Positions 6,453-7,373 of a stretch of DNA of 7,373 bases are shown here, piece by piece. Source of the DNA: an uncultured Collinsella sp. (GTDB taxonomy: Bacteria > Actinomycetota > Coriobacteriia > Coriobacteriales > Coriobacteriaceae); contig UQZC01000077.1 in the NCBI GenBank assembly GCA_900545505.1, positions 1 to 7,373 on the forward strand. Direction: 5' to 3'. Numbering within the stretch: the stretch's first letter is position 1; the number at the start of each line of letters is the position of its first letter. Position numbers and translations under genes: made by a program. The notes beneath the pieces were generated by a model. It saw nothing but the letters and a program-made list of their open reading frames with translations, did not search any database and was not told the origin of the DNA.

Positions 6453-6719
6453 ATGTCAGCTTGTGTGCCCGTCCGAGATATGAAGGACACTGCTGCATTC
6501 ACTACGCTTGTTGAATCTGAGCGCGACGTCACCGTAACTAAGAACGGCTACGAGGCCATGCACTGCATCAGCAGCGACCAGTATCGCCTCATGCAAGAAG
6601 AAATCGCCAAGGCAAAACTGCTGTCTCGTATGATGTTGGCAGAAGACGAAATATCGCAAGGCGACTACAGCGACTACGACTCCTTCGCGACCGCGATACG
6701 AGACAAATATGACCTATAA
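6453..6719 (+). CDS. Phd/YefM-family antitoxin
   Basis: An 88-residue antitoxin of a type II toxin-antitoxin pair. It would bind and neutralise the toxin encoded just downstream and repress their shared promoter. The N-terminal part (VPVRDMKDTAAFTTLVESE, then VTVTKNGYEAMHCISSDQY, residues 5-44) is the Phd/YefM fold, in which a short DNA-binding domain ends in a strand carrying TKNGY. The C-terminal half is charged and acidic (AEDEISQGDYSDYDSF), as expected for the flexible toxin-wrapping segment. The ATG at 6453 is chosen because AAAGGAGGT (6440-6448) lies four bases upstream; an in-frame GTG at 6417 would overlap the promoter. The gene overlaps the toxin start by 11 bp. Codon use is less GC-biased than in the lac genes, which fits acquisition as a mobile accessory module. 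Family assignment is confident; the exact cognate class is not. Confidence 0.88.
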   Translation: MSACVPVRDMKDTAAFTTLVESERDVTVTKNGYEAMHCISSDQYRLMQEEIAKAKLLSRMMLAEDEISQGDYSDYDSFATAIRDKYDL

Positions 6720-7014
6720 CGTCGTTATACTCAAAAGCGCGCGATATGAGTACGAGAGTATCGTCGGGTACCTTGCTCAAATCCTCAAGAATCCGCGTGC
6801 AGCAGGCAATTTTGTCGCTGAGTTTGAATATCAGCTTGATCTGCTTCGCGAGCAGCCGCTCCTACGTCCCCTCTCGCATATGCAAGAGCTGGCGGCACGT
6901 AATTACCGATCGTTTCCCGTCAACAACTACGTATGCCTTTATAAGTTTGAGCACGAAACAATCTATATCGCTCACATCTTTCATCAGTCACAGGACTACG
7001 CCCGCCTGGTCTAG
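6709..7014 (+). CDS. RelE/ParE-superfamily toxin
   Basis: A 101-residue small basic toxin partner of the Phd/YefM-like antitoxin. The layout is N-terminal strand (MTYNVVILKSARYEYESI), two helices (about residues 14-50), then the C-terminal sheet with RNYRSFPVNNYVCLYKFEHETIYIAHIFHQSQDYARLV, carrying Arg67, Asn73-Tyr74, Tyr78, His92 and Asp96-Tyr97. That tail (R-x-F-x-x-x-N-Y, then I-x-x-I-x-H-x-x-x-D-Y) is typical of RelE/ParE proteins. RelE members cut ribosome-bound mRNA while ParE members inhibit gyrase; the sequence alone does not decide which. The start ATG lies inside the antitoxin's last codons in another frame with no strong ribosome binding site of its own, implying translational coupling. 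The gene appears intact. No terminator is seen directly after it; the repeat array at 7044-7158 may act there. Confidence 0.87.
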   Translation: MTYNVVILKSARYEYESIVGYLAQILKNPRAAGNFVAEFEYQLDLLREQPLLRPLSHMQELAARNYRSFPVNNYVCLYKFEHETIYIAHIFHQSQDYARLV

Positions 7015-7043
7015 CCCACAAGCTGAATACTTGGCCCGAGCGC

Positions 7044-7158
7044 ATTTGCGTGTCATATCGCGTCACGTTGACGCGTAAAATGACGCGCAAATTTTTACGC
7101 GTCATCAAATTTGACGCACAAATGGTGTTTTTACTTATACGTGTCATTCTGCACGTCA
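7044..7158. repeat. Cluster of TGACGCG-type 12-mer repeats in both orientations
   Basis: About eight variants of TGACGCGYAAAW occur in 115 bp. Plus-strand copies are at 7069-7080, 7081-7092 and 7112-7123. Minus-strand copies are at 7044-7055, about 7054-7065 (partial), 7093-7104, 7135-7146 and 7147-7158 (the last two diverged). Units at 7069, 7081 and 7093 abut at exactly 12 bp, as do those at 7135 and 7147. TGACGCGTAAAA (7069-7080) and TTTTACGCGTCA (7093-7104) are a perfect 12-bp inverted repeat, and CGCGTCA/TGACGCG (7059-7065, 7069-7075) a second smaller one. It lies between convergent genes (toxin and DeoR regulator). No reading frame of note occupies it. Its function is unknown. Confidence 0.7.
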
Positions 7159-7165
7159 TATTGAA

Positions 7166-7203
7166 GCGATAATCCCCGCACCGGCAGGGGGCAGAAGTAT
7201 CGC
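7166..7203. other. Possible hairpin between convergent genes
   Basis: GCGATA (7166-7171) pairs with TATCGC (7198-7203), and inside it CCCC (7174-7177) can pair with GGGG (7187-7190), giving an interrupted stem 12 nt past the 3' end of the DeoR-family gene. No clear T run follows on either strand, so its role as a terminator is doubtful. Confidence 0.3.
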
Positions 7204-7215
7204 CTGCAGCGTTAG

Positions 7216-7373
7216 CTAGCAAATGACCTGTGTGTGTTCCTCAATGGCAGTGCGGTCCTCGGCGGTAATACCCGGCTCGCACACCGCGGCGTTCAAATTG
7301 TCCAGGCGGCAGAAGGTGTAGAAGTCGCGCTTGACGATTTTGCTGGAGTCGGCAATCAGACAGCGCGAGTCGG
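7216..7373 (-). CDS. DeoR-family transcriptional regulator, C-terminal fragment (runs off window)
   Basis: Only the last 52 residues are present, and the 5' part lies beyond the right edge. The visible protein, from DSRCLIADSSKIVKRDFYTF through CRLDNLNAAVCEPGITAEDR to a stop at 7216-7218, matches the sugar-phosphate-sensing C-terminal domain of DeoR/GlpR/LacR regulators. In these the ADSSK segment is a conserved part of the effector pocket, followed by a strand-turn and the ITAEDR-like helix start. The helix-turn-helix cannot be seen. It is convergent with the toxin-antitoxin pair. DeoR-type regulators often control sugar operons (LacR of lactococci is one), but a role at this lac locus is only a possibility, as its own neighbours are outside the window. 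Confidence 0.8.
   Translation of the reverse strand, partial: DSRCLIADSSKIVKRDFYTFCRLDNLNAAVCEPGITAEDRTAIEEHTQVIC

Noticed and set aside
7171..7195. A stretch with CCCCGCACCGGCAGGGG that resembles a type I-E CRISPR repeat
   Set aside because: There is a single copy only, with no second repeat, no spacer periodicity and no cas gene in the window.

Overview
The window looks like a lactose / beta-galactoside utilisation locus from a high-GC gut Actinobacterium. Coriobacteriia, most likely Collinsella or a close relative, is my guess. This is inferred from GC-rich coding with many NNC/NNG codons, strong purine-rich ribosome binding sites, and a lactose-type PTS paired with phospho-beta-galactosidases; no search was run.

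Layout: (1) 70-1509 (+) is a complete GH1 6-phospho-beta-galactosidase (lacG-like), followed by a strong intrinsic terminator (1555-1598) and a palindromic intergenic element (1617-1677). (2) 1707-2675 (-) is a LacI-family repressor whose last ~16 codons are out of frame with the family-typical C-terminus, which is intact one frame over and stops at 1690. (3) The divergent region 2676-2959 carries a perfect 20-bp LacI-type operator palindrome plus an extra half-site. (4) 2960-4738 (+) is a lactose-family PTS EIICB (lacE-like). It is followed after a short hairpin-bearing gap by (5) a second 6-phospho-beta-galactosidase at 4815-6236 (+), its own terminator (6260-6306), and a second copy of the palindromic element (6325-6389). 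(6) 6453-6719 and 6709-7014 (+) are an overlapping Phd/YefM antitoxin and RelE/ParE toxin pair. (7) 7044-7158 is a non-coding cluster of repeated TGACGCG-like 12-mers in both orientations. (8) 7216-7373 (-) is the C-terminal end of a DeoR-family regulator that runs off the window.

How it fits together: the PTS protein would import and phosphorylate lactose (or a similar beta-galactoside), and the phospho-beta-galactosidases would hydrolyse the 6-phosphate in the cytoplasm. The LacI regulator probably represses its divergent lacE-lacG operon through the 2837-2856 operator, and perhaps itself. No EIIA(Lac) and no tagatose-6-phosphate genes are in the window, so those steps must be encoded elsewhere. 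The least explained parts are the twin palindromic elements, whose arm differences all keep RNA pairing on the + strand, the 12-mer array after the toxin gene, and the 3' frameshift in the repressor gene. I did not find a clearly new multi-gene system.
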